This document shows positions 21,301 through 28,900 of a stretch of 64,000 nt of DNA, piece by piece (the stretch's first letter is position 1; the number at the start of each line of letters is the position of its first letter). The stretch comes from Flavobacterium petrolei. Its GTDB lineage: Bacteria; Bacteroidota; Bacteroidia; Flavobacteriales; Flavobacteriaceae. Position numbers and translations under genes: made by a program. Under the pieces are notes generated by a model. The model did no database searches. It saw only the letters and a list, made by a program, of their open reading frames with translations, and was not told the origin of the DNA. The stretch spans positions 300,810 through 364,809 of the forward strand of contig NZ_QNVY02000004.1 of NCBI RefSeq assembly GCF_003314435.2. Direction: 5' to 3'.

Positions 21301-22708
21301 CTACACCTACCAATGTAAGAATAGGAATGTAAACTATAAGGATAATGATTTCACCAAAGGCTGCACTATTACGAATTTTGGAAGCTGAGGTAAATACTTC
21401 ATTATCCATTTCTTGCTGTGTGAGCCTTTGTGTAGATTTCCTTAAACCTAAATGATGCAATGTGGCTTCTACAATAATTACCGCACCATCTACAATTAAT
21501 CCAAAATCTATTGCTCCCAAACTCATTAAATTGGCACTTACGCCAAACACATTCATTAAAGCCAATGCAAACAACATCGCCAAAGGAATAGCGGATGCTA
21601 CAATCAATCCTGCCCTAAAATTCCCTAAAAAAAGCACCAATACAAAAATGACAATCAGTGCGCCTTCTATCAGGTTCTTTTCAACGGTACTCATAGCTCT
21701 GTCAACCAAATCTGTACGGTCTAAATAGGGTTCAATAATTATATCTTCGGGTAAGGATTTTTGAATAATAGGCAATTTTTCTTTGATGCGATTTACAACC
21801 TCATTGCTGTTCTCGCCTTTCAACATCATTACCACACCGCCAACTGCATCTACTTCGCCGTTGTAGGTCATTGCTCCGTATCGTACAGCACTTCCAAAAC
21901 GAACATCTGCCACATCTTTAATAAAAATAGGAATACTGCCGCCATCATTTTTTACACTGATATTTTTTACATCATCCAATGAAGTTACCAAACCTATACC
22001 TCGGATGAAATAAGCGTTTGGTTTTTTGTCGATATATGCACCACCAGTATTTTGATTGTTTTTTTCTAATGCGGTAAAAATGTCGGTAACACTTACCCCC
22101 ATAGCTTTTAAGCGATTGGGATTTACTGCTACTTCATATTGTTTCAGTTCGCCACCAAAACTATTTACTTCGGCAATTCCGGGAGTTCCATATAATTGTC
22201 TTGCTACAATCCAATCCTGCATTGTGCGTAGGTCTTTTGCATTGTATTTTTTTTCACTGCCTTTTTTCGGATGGATGATGTATTGATAGACTTCTCCCAA
22301 TCCGGTACTTACTGGTGCAAGTTCTGGCTTGCCAATACCTTTAGGTATATTTTCCTCTGCTTCTTTTAGTTTTTCATTGATAAGCTGACGGGCAAAATAA
22401 ATGTCTACTTTATCTTTAAATACTACTGTAATTACCGATAAGCCAAATCTTGAAATACTCCTTGTTTCTTCTATATCTGGAATATTGGCAATGCTTTGCT
22501 CAATAGGGAAGGTTACTAATTGTTCTACTTCTTGCCCTGCCAATGTAGGGCAAACCGTAATTATTTGCACCTGATTATTAGTAATATCGGGTACGGCATC
22601 AATGGGTAGTTTTGTGGCACTCCACACTCCCCAAATGATGAGTAACAAGGTCATTATCCCAATGACGAGCTTGTTCTGAATACTAAATTTTATAATGTTA
22701 TCTAACAC
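18341..22708 (-). CDS. CzcA-type heavy-metal RND pump fused to a TolC-like outer-membrane channel
   Basis: A 1455-aa fusion. Residues 1 to about 1045 form a complete RND pump of the CusA/CzcA family. Its fourth membrane helix carries DFGLIVDGAVIIVEATLHH, the Asp/Asp/Glu proton-relay pattern of Zn/Co/Cd-type pumps. After a linker and a second signal-like hydrophobic stretch (IVTIIVLLLSMVGFTANAQ), residues about 1080-1455 form a TolC-family protein with two long-helix repeats. The stop and start between czcA and czcC have thus been lost, giving a 1:1 product. Such fusions are known in Bacteroidota. Whether the chain is cleaved at the internal signal is unknown. Confidence 0.92.
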   Translation of the reverse strand: MLDNIIKFSIQNKLVIGIMTLLLIIWGVWSATKLPIDAVPDITNNQVQIITVCPTLAGQEVEQLVTFPIEQSIANIPDIEETRSISRFGLSVITVVFKDKVDIYFARQLINEKLKEAEENIPKGIGKPELAPVSTGLGEVYQYIIHPKKGSEKKYNAKDLRTMQDWIVARQLYGTPGIAEVNSFGGELKQYEVAVNPNRLKAMGVSVTDIFTALEKNNQNTGGAYIDKKPNAYFIRGIGLVTSLDDVKNISVKNDGGSIPIFIKDVADVRFGSAVRYGAMTYNGEVDAVGGVVMMLKGENSNEVVNRIKEKLPIIQKSLPEDIIIEPYLDRTDLVDRAMSTVEKNLIEGALIVIFVLVLFLGNFRAGLIVASAIPLAMLFALALMNVFGVSANLMSLGAIDFGLIVDGAVIIVEATLHHLGLRKSTQRLTQQEMDNEVFTSASKIRNSAAFGEIIILIVYIPILTLVGVEGKMFRPMAQTVGFAIFGALILSLTYIPMMCALFLSKKPMLKETISDKMMNWLQKMYQPLLEKAIKIKYWLVGITVGIFVFSLFLFSRMGGEFIPQLQEGDFAFHCILPQGSSLSQSIETSMQASRIIKEFDEVKMVVGKTGAAEVPTDPMPPEATDMMILLKPQSEWKSGRNYDELADAINEKLEAIPGVFFEKNQPIQMRFNELMTGIRQDVAVKIFGENLDTLALNADKVSKVIQTVEGATSPQVERVSGLPQINIEYDRTRLANYGITVEDVNNVVSTAFAGKSAGVVYENERRFELVVRLDSVYRNSIEDVNNLMIPTSTGNQIPLSQVATIDYKLGPAQISREAGKRRIVIGFNVADRDVQSVVEEIQQKLNTQVKLPPGYYFTYGGQFENLQEASNRLMIAVPVSLLLIFVLLYFTFRSFKQAGLIFTAIPMSAIGGILALLLRGMPFSISAGIGFIALFGVAVLNGIVLIGTFNQLEKEGVKDVFKRVIEGTKIRLRPVLMTATVASLGFLPMALSSSAGAEVQKPLATVVIGGLVTATFLTLFVLPLLYIIFNSKIKLKRKPQVKPIVTIIVLLLSMVGFTANAQTKSLTNVDDAINIALQNNQTLKASDLEIDASKALKKTAGELPKLDFNAQLGQYNSTKFDQSFQVSQTIPFPSLFGAKKQLINAEIKGKELQKNLTVLELKNQVRTYYYQILYLQHNEKQLQQLDSLYNDFIKIAQLRYKTGDTKKVDISTAEAKKGEINLLLKQNGVFLSNAVANLKTLMNTKDDFTIAENGIFQPLQISNLLDNEVVENHPAIQSLYQDAIIAEQTKKVERSQGLPDFTIGYVNQSLIGFQNVNGDEQFFNGGNRFSSVNIGIAIPITYGATKARIKSLDYRKQAAEANAQQQQKTLATQMQNALQQYQQDLQQFNYFEKEALPNAKEIVSAAQLGYRTGEISYVEYLFALQTATDIQLNYLKSIQQVNQSVITIYSFINQ

Positions 22709-22942
22709 GTGTATCTGTTTAATTTTTTGATAAATAAATTATTGCCTCTTGCCATAAGAAGCCAACAGATAATCAAATAACTATCGGATGAAGTGGATTA
22801 TGCCTGTAATTATTTCTATAAACAAACATTCATAGAAAATACATAACACGAACAGGCTAGCAGTACCGTAAAGCCAATAAAAGGCATACAATTACTGAGG
22901 CTTGCAACAAACCATCAATAGCATTAAGAAAATCTGAAAAAA
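22709..22942. other. Spacer between small Cys-rich protein and RND pump
   Basis: 234 bp without a convincing gene. No strong hairpin or perfect promoter box was found. The spacer probably forms the leader of czcA in a shared transcript. Confidence 0.3.
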
Positions 22943-23269
22943 TTAAACAGTAAATTTAGGAGGATGCCAAATACTTCCTGAGTAGAAGGAAATTAAAGTA
23001 AAATCACGAAGTGTAATTTTTTTAACAACAAGAGTGGGTTTAGGTTGCTTGATTTCAAAAGGTTTGAAATGGTAAGTAGCAATACTTATACTACAACAAT
23101 TGCAATAACAAAAAGGACTGCAATTGTCATCGCTATCTTGGTTGTGGTCGTGAGATTGAACGGTTTCAATTTTAGGAATGGTATCCTCACACTGATTGCT
23201 TCCATCGCTACAAGGCAATGAAAAAAGTACCATCAGGTAAAAAGTCCATATTGTGATTATCCATCTCAT
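22943..23269 (-). CDS. Small exported Cys-rich protein with IWHPPK C-terminus (copy B)
   Basis: A 108-aa protein: N-terminal hydrophobic signal (IITIWTFYLMVLFSLPC), a His/Asp-rich acidic stretch (SHDHNQDSDD), a cysteine cluster (NCSPFCYCNCCS, about 49-60) and the ending SGSIWHPPKFTV. It is a relative of the proteins at 14010-14321 and 28901-29293; CSPF and IWxPPK are the shared anchors. It is encoded between the Fur regulator and the CzcA fusion and has its own -7 box 8 bp before the ATG. Likely periplasmic or surface-exposed and metal-binding, by inference. Confidence 0.75.
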   Translation of the reverse strand: MRWIITIWTFYLMVLFSLPCSDGSNQCEDTIPKIETVQSHDHNQDSDDNCSPFCYCNCCSISIATYHFKPFEIKQPKPTLVVKKITLRDFTLISFYSGSIWHPPKFTV

Positions 23270-23277
23270 TTATAGTG

Positions 23278-23285
23278 CAAATATA
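23278..23285 (-). promoter_or_regulatory. -7 promoter box of the czc operon
   Basis: The minus strand reads TATATTTG, a perfect Bacteroidota -7 box, eight bases before the ATG at 23269. A 27-bp palindrome lies directly upstream and would overlap the polymerase site. Confidence 0.6.
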
Positions 23286-23292
23286 GAAAAAT

Positions 23293-23319
23293 AAACTTTG
23301 CAATCGGATTGCAAAGTTT
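23293..23319. promoter_or_regulatory. 27-bp perfect palindrome, candidate Fur-family operator
   Basis: Two perfect 13-bp arms (AAACTTTGCAATC and its complement) flank a single central base. The palindrome lies between the fur stop (23329) and the -7 box of the czc operon (23278-23285). Size, symmetry and position fit a dimeric Fur/Zur-type operator. It could instead act as a terminator hairpin for fur, though the stem is AT-rich and has almost no loop. Confidence 0.6.
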
Positions 23320-23328
23320 CATAGTATT

Positions 23329-23736
23329 TTAGTTGCATCTGTCACACCGTCCTTTAAGTACCAAATTGACACCTTCTAATTTAAAATTTAGTGGAATATT
23401 GATGTTTGGAATTTCGGTATCGGTAAGACAAAAAGTTCGCTGGCACTGGGAGCAATGAAAATGCGTATGCTGTTCTGAAGGTTTGCAATTGCAACCCGAT
23501 TGACAAAGTGCATATTTTACAACTCCTGTTCCGTCGTCAATAGTATGGATAAGTTTGTGCTCTAAAAAAGTTTTCAGCGTTCTGAATAGCGTAACATTAT
23601 CTGCATTTTCAAACTGTTCTGCTAATTCCTTATGACTGATGGCATATTGCTGTTTCAACAATTTTTCTATTACCAACAAACGCATTGCTGTGGGTTTAAT
23701 ATTTCTTTGTTGTAAAATATTTTCTTCATTTTTCAT
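23329..23736 (-). CDS. Fur family metalloregulator
   Basis: A 135-aa winged-helix repressor. The DNA-binding half contains KPTAMRLLVIEKLLKQ and NADNVTLFRTLKTFLEH. The dimerisation half carries His/Cys metal ligands (QHTHFHCSQCQRTFCL) and a closing CDRC pair. The CxxC...CxxC structural zinc site and an extra CNC-type cluster (SGCNCKPSEQ) suggest Zn or broad sensing rather than a classical iron Fur. It is encoded just upstream of the czc operon, next to a perfect palindrome, and has a possible autoregulatory dyad before its start. Confidence 0.88.
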   Translation of the reverse strand: MKNEENILQQRNIKPTAMRLLVIEKLLKQQYAISHKELAEQFENADNVTLFRTLKTFLEHKLIHTIDDGTGVVKYALCQSGCNCKPSEQHTHFHCSQCQRTFCLTDTEIPNINIPLNFKLEGVNLVLKGRCDRCN

Positions 23737-23759
23737 AATGATTAATTTCTATTATCATT
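23737..23759. promoter_or_regulatory. Possible Fur-type autoregulatory dyad
   Basis: AATGAT and ATCATT half-sites are separated by 11 AT-rich bases directly upstream of the fur ATG (23736). This resembles a classical Fur box in layout. AT-rich DNA makes such dyads common, so support is modest. Confidence 0.35.
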
Positions 23760-23838
23760 TATTTTAAATTGAGAGCTATGTTAAAAGGGTGTTCAAACTA
23801 AGGGTTCTGCTATTTAGTCTACAATATAATTTCTTATT

Positions 23839-23925
23839 AAATACGAATTAAGGGTTGGATTTTAATAGTTATGGTTTTGCAATAAACCGCAAATTAATTG
23901 ATGGTTTTAACCCTTAATTCGTATT
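23839..23925. repeat. 17-bp perfect inverted repeat with 53-bp inner region
   Basis: AATACGAATTAAGGGTT at 23839-23855 recurs inverted at 23909-23925. The inner 53 bases contain a smaller dyad (TTTGC ... GCAAA). The element lies between the multicopper oxidase stop and the fur promoter. It may be a folded 3' structure of the oxidase transcript or a miniature mobile-element remnant. Confidence 0.55.
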
Positions 23926-23941
23926 ATATATACACTGTTTA

Positions 23942-26257
23942 CTAATAATTCAATGCGAGCCCCACTCCAAAACCCATATCGCTATCGTAATGTGTACGGA
24001 TACCAATGTTTTTGTTGATAATGTACTTTAGGTCTGCCATATATTCCATATCAGTATTAACCATAAATCCTCCTCTTAATCTTTTAGAAATAGGAATATC
24101 TTCACGCATTAATGACAAACGAACAATGCCATCGTGATATACCTCTGCCTGAAAATTGACTAACATTGGCAATGTGTACATAAAACCTAAACTAAAGGCT
24201 CTACGTGTATCCTTCTCATTTTTTTGCCCAAACAAATTTGTTTCGTGTTCGTCCATTCCCATTTTACGATAACGCCAATCAAAACCAATAAACGGCATAA
24301 GCCATTGCGTTTTTCCTATATATCTTCCTAAATGGGTTTCCACCTCGTAACCGTGCATATCATTGTAACCTAAACGCCATTCTGTCCCTAAAGACCATCT
24401 TGCATTTTGAACCATTGCATCACCATCATTTCCATTGGTTGCAAAATCGTTTTGAGCCATAAAATGTGGCATATTGCTTTCTCTTTGCAATTTATTGTAG
24501 GCTTGTTTTTTGTTGGGTAAGTATGGGTTTTGGTAGTCATCCACTGCAAAAACTCTATTCATTCCGCCCATCATATGATAAAGGATATGACAGTGGAAAA
24601 ACCAATCTCCTTCTTCGTTTGCTAAAAACTCAATGGTATCAGTTTCCATTGGCATTATATCCAACACATTTTTTAAGGGCGAATTTTCGCCTTTGCCATT
24701 GATTACCCTAAAATCAAAACCGTGCAAGTGCATCGGGTGGCGCATCATCGAGTTATTATGAATGGTAATTCGTAGAATTTCGCCTTTTTTAACAGGTATT
24801 TTATCAACTTCTGAAAGTATTTTATTATCCATACTCCACACATAGCGGTTCATATTTCCTGTAAGGGTAAATTTGAGTTCTCTTACTGGTGCATCTTTTG
24901 GTAGTGTAGTGTTGTATGGTGATTGCAACATTGTATAGTTTAAGGTTTTGATTTCTCCTAAAGCATTAGCATTATAACGGTTGGGGTCGTTGTCCATATT
25001 CATATTGTGTTGGCTATGGTCTTCTTTCTGGTTACTATCTCCTGTGATTTCGGGATACATTACCACATTCATATCCATTTGGTTCAGGCTCATTTTCATT
25101 CCCATATCGTCAAGGTTGCCGTCCATCTTCATCATATCGTTCATCATCTTCATCCCTTCAAAATATTTCAATTTGGGAAGTGGGGAAATCAGTTGTTTGA
25201 TGCCATTGCCCACAAAATAGCTTGCCGACTGTGTCCTGTCTTCGGTGGTGGCTAAAAATTCATAGGCAACACCGTCATCAGGAATGATTACTACAATATC
25301 GTAAGTTTCAGAAACTGCAATGATTAATCTATCTACTTCCACAGGTTCTACATCGTTGCCGTCATTTGCAACTACTGTAATTTTACCGCCTGCATACCGC
25401 AACCAAAAATAGGACGAAGCACCACCGTTTGAAACTCGCAATCGTACCTTATCGCCTGCTTTTAGCGTTTTGCCGTCAACAGTTTTTAAATCGGTAGTAT
25501 GATTTCCATTGATTAAAATTTTGTCATAATAAACATCGCTTACATCCATTGCCAACATTCGTTTCCATTCGTTGGTTAGTTTTGTTTTGAAATGACCTTC
25601 TCTGATGGCTTCTGCGTAAGACTGTGTTGCATTTTTTTTGATGGCAGACCAATCGTTGGCATTATGCAACATTCTGTTAATATTATCTGGGTTTAGATTT
25701 GTCCATTCACTTAAAATGATGGGTACAGTCGGTAAATCGTCAATTCCTTTTCTAAAGGTTTTATCATCATCCTTTTTCTTCATTATAAAACTGCCATACA
25801 TCCCAATCTGCTCTTGCAATCCCGAATGTGAGTGATACCAATGTGTTCCGTGTTGAATAATAGGAAAACGATAGGTATATGTTGTGCCTGCCTTAATAGG
25901 TTTTTGTGTAAGCCAGGGCACACCATCTTCTTTGTTGGGCAGGAACACTCCGTGCCAATGCAATGATGTACTTTCTTTTAATTGGTTGTGTACTACAATT
26001 TCGGCAGTATCTCCCTCCGTAAATGTTAGGGTAGGCATTGGTATTTGACCATTTACAGCAATGGCTCTTTTTTCTTTGTCTGCATAGTTTACAAGTGTGT
26101 CTTTTACATAAAGGTCATAACGGACTACCTTTTGTGCAAAAAGAGATTGCGAACACAACAGTATGAAAACTGCCTGTAGCAATCTGATAGTAATATTTCT
26201 GGGTATATTCATTTTAATATTTTTATTAATGAAACTTATTCCTGCTTTTTTAACCAA
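23942..26257 (-). CDS. Multicopper oxidase with C-terminal outer-membrane CopB-like domain
   Basis: A 771-aa fusion. After a signal peptide (VFILLCSQSLFAQ), three cupredoxin domains carry the copper-ligand motifs HWHGVFLP, HWYHSHSGLQ, HPMHLHGFDF and HCHILYHMMGG. A Met/His/Asp-rich stretch near 375-425 (MMNDMMKMDGNLDDMGMKM) probably binds Cu(I). From about 600 the chain continues as a beta-strand-rich domain resembling CopB outer-membrane proteins (RWSLGTEWRLGYNDMHGYEV ... YDSDMGFGVGLALNY). It likely oxidises Cu(I) while anchored in the outer membrane. The start (26257) overlaps the upstream haem-binding gene by 22 bp; an internal Met at about residue 16 (MNIPRNITIRLL) is the better signal-peptide start. 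Confidence 0.88.
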   Translation of the reverse strand: MVKKAGISFINKNIKMNIPRNITIRLLQAVFILLCSQSLFAQKVVRYDLYVKDTLVNYADKEKRAIAVNGQIPMPTLTFTEGDTAEIVVHNQLKESTSLHWHGVFLPNKEDGVPWLTQKPIKAGTTYTYRFPIIQHGTHWYHSHSGLQEQIGMYGSFIMKKKDDDKTFRKGIDDLPTVPIILSEWTNLNPDNINRMLHNANDWSAIKKNATQSYAEAIREGHFKTKLTNEWKRMLAMDVSDVYYDKILINGNHTTDLKTVDGKTLKAGDKVRLRVSNGGASSYFWLRYAGGKITVVANDGNDVEPVEVDRLIIAVSETYDIVVIIPDDGVAYEFLATTEDRTQSASYFVGNGIKQLISPLPKLKYFEGMKMMNDMMKMDGNLDDMGMKMSLNQMDMNVVMYPEITGDSNQKEDHSQHNMNMDNDPNRYNANALGEIKTLNYTMLQSPYNTTLPKDAPVRELKFTLTGNMNRYVWSMDNKILSEVDKIPVKKGEILRITIHNNSMMRHPMHLHGFDFRVINGKGENSPLKNVLDIMPMETDTIEFLANEEGDWFFHCHILYHMMGGMNRVFAVDDYQNPYLPNKKQAYNKLQRESNMPHFMAQNDFATNGNDGDAMVQNARWSLGTEWRLGYNDMHGYEVETHLGRYIGKTQWLMPFIGFDWRYRKMGMDEHETNLFGQKNEKDTRRAFSLGFMYTLPMLVNFQAEVYHDGIVRLSLMREDIPISKRLRGGFMVNTDMEYMADLKYIINKNIGIRTHYDSDMGFGVGLALNY

Positions 26258-26685
26258 TTGGTTAATACTTTGATTTGCTCATCATTCAGTTTTGCCTTTT
26301 TATGCATTATTGTATATGATGATAAGGGCATTTGTTTAGTCTCGATTTGTTCTTTAATTGAGTTTAATAATCTTTCCTGCTTCCTATTTGAATATGTACC
26401 CCATTCGTTGAAATTCAAATCCTCTTTTGCGTTTTTGATGTGATTTTCAACTAATGCTCTCATAGGTTGCACATAGTCATACCAAACATAATTAGTATTG
26501 TTACTATGACAATCGTAGCAAGAGGTTTGAAACATCGCTTTTACTTGAACAGGCATTTTATAGGCTTGGGTAAAATCGGTTGTGTAAACCTGCCCTTTAT
26601 CTACATTAAGGGCAGGCTGATAAAATTGTATTCCAATAAAAATAAACAGCACTATTGTCAATATTATCTTTAATACTTTCTTCAT
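26236..26685 (-). CDS. Haem-binding domain protein (c-type, CxxCH)
   Basis: A 149-aa protein with a single N-terminal membrane anchor (IILTIVLFIFIGIQFY) and the covalent haem motif CYDCHSNNTNYVWYDYVQP, followed by the family ending ALVENHIKNAKEDLNFNEWG. It belongs to the Haem_bd family common in Bacteroidota. It overlaps the oxidase gene, so it may pass electrons from copper oxidation or simply be co-expressed. No second haem site is present. Confidence 0.85.
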   Translation of the reverse strand: MKKVLKIILTIVLFIFIGIQFYQPALNVDKGQVYTTDFTQAYKMPVQVKAMFQTSCYDCHSNNTNYVWYDYVQPMRALVENHIKNAKEDLNFNEWGTYSNRKQERLLNSIKEQIETKQMPLSSYTIMHKKAKLNDEQIKVLTNWLKKQE

Positions 26686-26686
26686 T

Positions 26687-27355
26687 TTAGAACTCTTTTT
26701 TTACAGAGCCACAGGTAAGCATTTTACCGCCATAGTAAGGGTTTTTGATAGCTTTAGCTTCGCTAATCCAAACCGCACCTTTACCATCGTTATACATTGG
26801 ACAATGGTCTTGATATAATTTTTGTGTAGTTCCAAATAATACTATAAGATCGGAAACATCTTTGCTTAATGATGCTAAATGTTCTCTTTGATGGTCTATT
26901 TTGCCTGCATTATCACCAATGTGTTCTGCATTTTCCTTAGCATTTTCAGCTATCTCCATATATTCTTTATGTTTGTTGGCAGGAATGGATTTCATATTTA
27001 CATTGTTTAAAGTTGTAAATAATTGCTTCCCTGCATTAGCAGCTGCTTGGTCGTTATCTGAGACAAGTGCATTTTTTAAAGTCAAATAATCCTTAATTAT
27101 AGGTGCGATAGTAAACTTTTGAGCTTGCTTCACATCGGATTTTTCTGCCTCTTGAGAAGACGTATCCGTTGAAGTAACAGTTGCTACCGTATCATTGAGT
27201 GTAGGTGATTGTAACTCCGGAATTGCAGCAATTGTTGTGCTATCATTAGCTTGCTGGTCGCTATTTTTATTTGAAGATTGATTGCAGGAAATTGTTACCG
27301 CTGCAACTGTTACTAATGTAATGATTGAGAAAATTATATTTTTCATTTTATTCAT
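26687..27355 (-). CDS. DUF3347 lipoprotein
   Basis: A 222-aa lipoprotein: hydrophobic leader and lipobox ending TISCNQSS, then a Ser/Thr/Gln-rich linker and a DUF3347 domain (about 85-220). The domain has the closing pattern DHCPMYNDGKGAVWISEAKA ... NPYYGGKMLTCG, with Cys, Met and His residues suited to Cu(I). A second DUF3347 protein lies two genes upstream. A copper-binding periplasmic role is inferred from family context. An alternative start is three codons downstream (MKNIIFS). Confidence 0.85.
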   Translation of the reverse strand: MNKMKNIIFSIITLVTVAAVTISCNQSSNKNSDQQANDSTTIAAIPELQSPTLNDTVATVTSTDTSSQEAEKSDVKQAQKFTIAPIIKDYLTLKNALVSDNDQAAANAGKQLFTTLNNVNMKSIPANKHKEYMEIAENAKENAEHIGDNAGKIDHQREHLASLSKDVSDLIVLFGTTQKLYQDHCPMYNDGKGAVWISEAKAIKNPYYGGKMLTCGSVKKEF

Positions 27356-27385
27356 TTTTGATATTATTGAAGAAATTTATCTTAT

Positions 27386-27907
27386 TTATTTGTTTTCAAA
27401 TTCATTTAGCTTATGCTTCATAAATTCGATTTCTTGTGCCTGTGTTTCCAGTATGTTTTTTTGTAACTGTATCAATTCGGGGTCGGTAAGCTTAGCCTTT
27501 TCAGACATCAATACTGCTGCTGCGTGATGTGGTATCATACCTTTTACAAACTCCTTATCGCCCACAAATAATTGCTCCCGAATACCAAACCAACAAAAGA
27601 TGCCAATCGCAAAGGAAACCGTTATGATTGCCCAATTGATTTTTTTGTTTTGATACATTCCTTTCATTATCCATAATTCAATTACCAACATTGCCGAAAC
27701 CATTAGTAGGGTCATATATAAATTATTGATGTTGGGGATAAGGTTCTGCAAACCGTCAATCATAGCATACATAATAAAATACATAGCTACAAACATTGCA
27801 ACAGCCATTACAGCAAAACGTTTGTACATTGCTAAAGAATGATTGGGGTTATTTTCTTCACTCTTTTGGGTATGTTGCATTCCGTGTTGGTTTTTCATAC
27901 TTTCCAT
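27386..27907 (-). CDS. DUF305 family membrane protein
   Basis: A 173-aa protein with a Met/His-rich N-terminus (MESMKNQHGMQHTQKSEE), three hydrophobic segments (about 30-120) and a C-terminal DUF305-type helical part containing FVKGMIPHHAAAVLMSEKAK. The MIPHH pattern is the family hallmark and may bind metal. It lies in the copper operon between the two DUF3347 genes. Confidence 0.85.
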   Translation of the reverse strand: MESMKNQHGMQHTQKSEENNPNHSLAMYKRFAVMAVAMFVAMYFIMYAMIDGLQNLIPNINNLYMTLLMVSAMLVIELWIMKGMYQNKKINWAIITVSFAIGIFCWFGIREQLFVGDKEFVKGMIPHHAAAVLMSEKAKLTDPELIQLQKNILETQAQEIEFMKHKLNEFENK

Positions 27908-27926
27908 AACAATAGCGTTTTATTTG

Positions 27927-28805
27927 TTATTTAATAGTTTCCTGCACACTACCGCAGGTAAGCATTTTAGAACCGTAATATGGGTTTTTAACCACTTCTT
28001 CCTTACTTAACCAGTTTGCACCTTTCCCATTATTGTACATAGGGCAATGCAGATAATAAACAGGTGCTTCTTGTTTTGATACCTTAGTTAATTCATACAT
28101 ATTCTTAGAAAGCAAAGCGAAAGTTTCTCTTTGTTTTGCCACATCTTTGGTTGTAGCAATTTTTTCAGCATTTGCTGTTAAATCCTTCATCACTTCCATC
28201 CAAACGTTATGTTCCTTGGTAGAAAGTTTTGTCATTTCTACCGCTTTAATGGCTTTTACCAATTCAGCGGCTTTTGCAGATGAGATACCTGCATCAGTTT
28301 TTACTAACGCATCTTTAACCGAAAAGTAGTTCTCGAAAACGGTTTTTAATTGCGGTACATTTTGCGTTTCAGTGGTGTTTTTTTGAGCCATATCGCTTTG
28401 GTTATGGTTGGCGTGTTCATTTTTCATATCCATACCTGCATCTTTGGTTTTTGCAACTGGTTTTAGTTCCCTTTTATACTGGCAACAGTCGGATAATTTT
28501 GCATATACATCATCTGGAGCCAAAAATTTCTCGCTGTCATAACCTGCCAAAGCAATACGTTTCAGTATTTCATCCTGATTTGTTTTTTTATCATCGTATT
28601 TAAGTGTAGCCATTTTGGTGTCTTTATTCCATTCTACTGTGGCTACATTTTTTAAATTTCCTGCTTTTTCGATGGTTGTTTTACACATTTCGCAGTTGCC
28701 ATATATTTTTACGGTTTCTGTTTTTGCATTTTTGATTTGTGCAAAACTGTTTACAGCTGATAGTAATACGGTGATTACCATCAATATTTTTGATATTGAT
28801 TTCAT
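27927..28805 (-). CDS. HMA domain plus DUF3347 periplasmic copper-binding protein
   Basis: A 292-aa secreted protein. A signal peptide (ILMVITVLLSAVNSFAQ) is followed by a heavy-metal-associated domain with an NCEMCKTTIEKAG site (about 35-100), a Met/His linker (MDMKNEHANHNQSDMAQ) and a DUF3347 domain (about 150-290) ending YLHCPMYNNGKGANWLSKEE. Probably a periplasmic copper chaperone feeding the oxidase or efflux system. It is the first large gene of the copper operon, after the small Cys-rich gene. Confidence 0.87.
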   Translation of the reverse strand: MKSISKILMVITVLLSAVNSFAQIKNAKTETVKIYGNCEMCKTTIEKAGNLKNVATVEWNKDTKMATLKYDDKKTNQDEILKRIALAGYDSEKFLAPDDVYAKLSDCCQYKRELKPVAKTKDAGMDMKNEHANHNQSDMAQKNTTETQNVPQLKTVFENYFSVKDALVKTDAGISSAKAAELVKAIKAVEMTKLSTKEHNVWMEVMKDLTANAEKIATTKDVAKQRETFALLSKNMYELTKVSKQEAPVYYLHCPMYNNGKGANWLSKEEVVKNPYYGSKMLTCGSVQETIK

Positions 28806-28900
28806 TTTTATTTTTTTTTATTTAATAAGATATACGAAGAGTTTGCGAAAACTGGATTCAGCTTTCGACAAGGCACACGTATGGCTAACAAGCCATCGTT

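Noticed and set aside
23839..23925. Inverted repeat as a Rho-independent terminator of the multicopper oxidase gene
   Set aside because: The 53-base loop is too long and no T-run follows on the minus strand.
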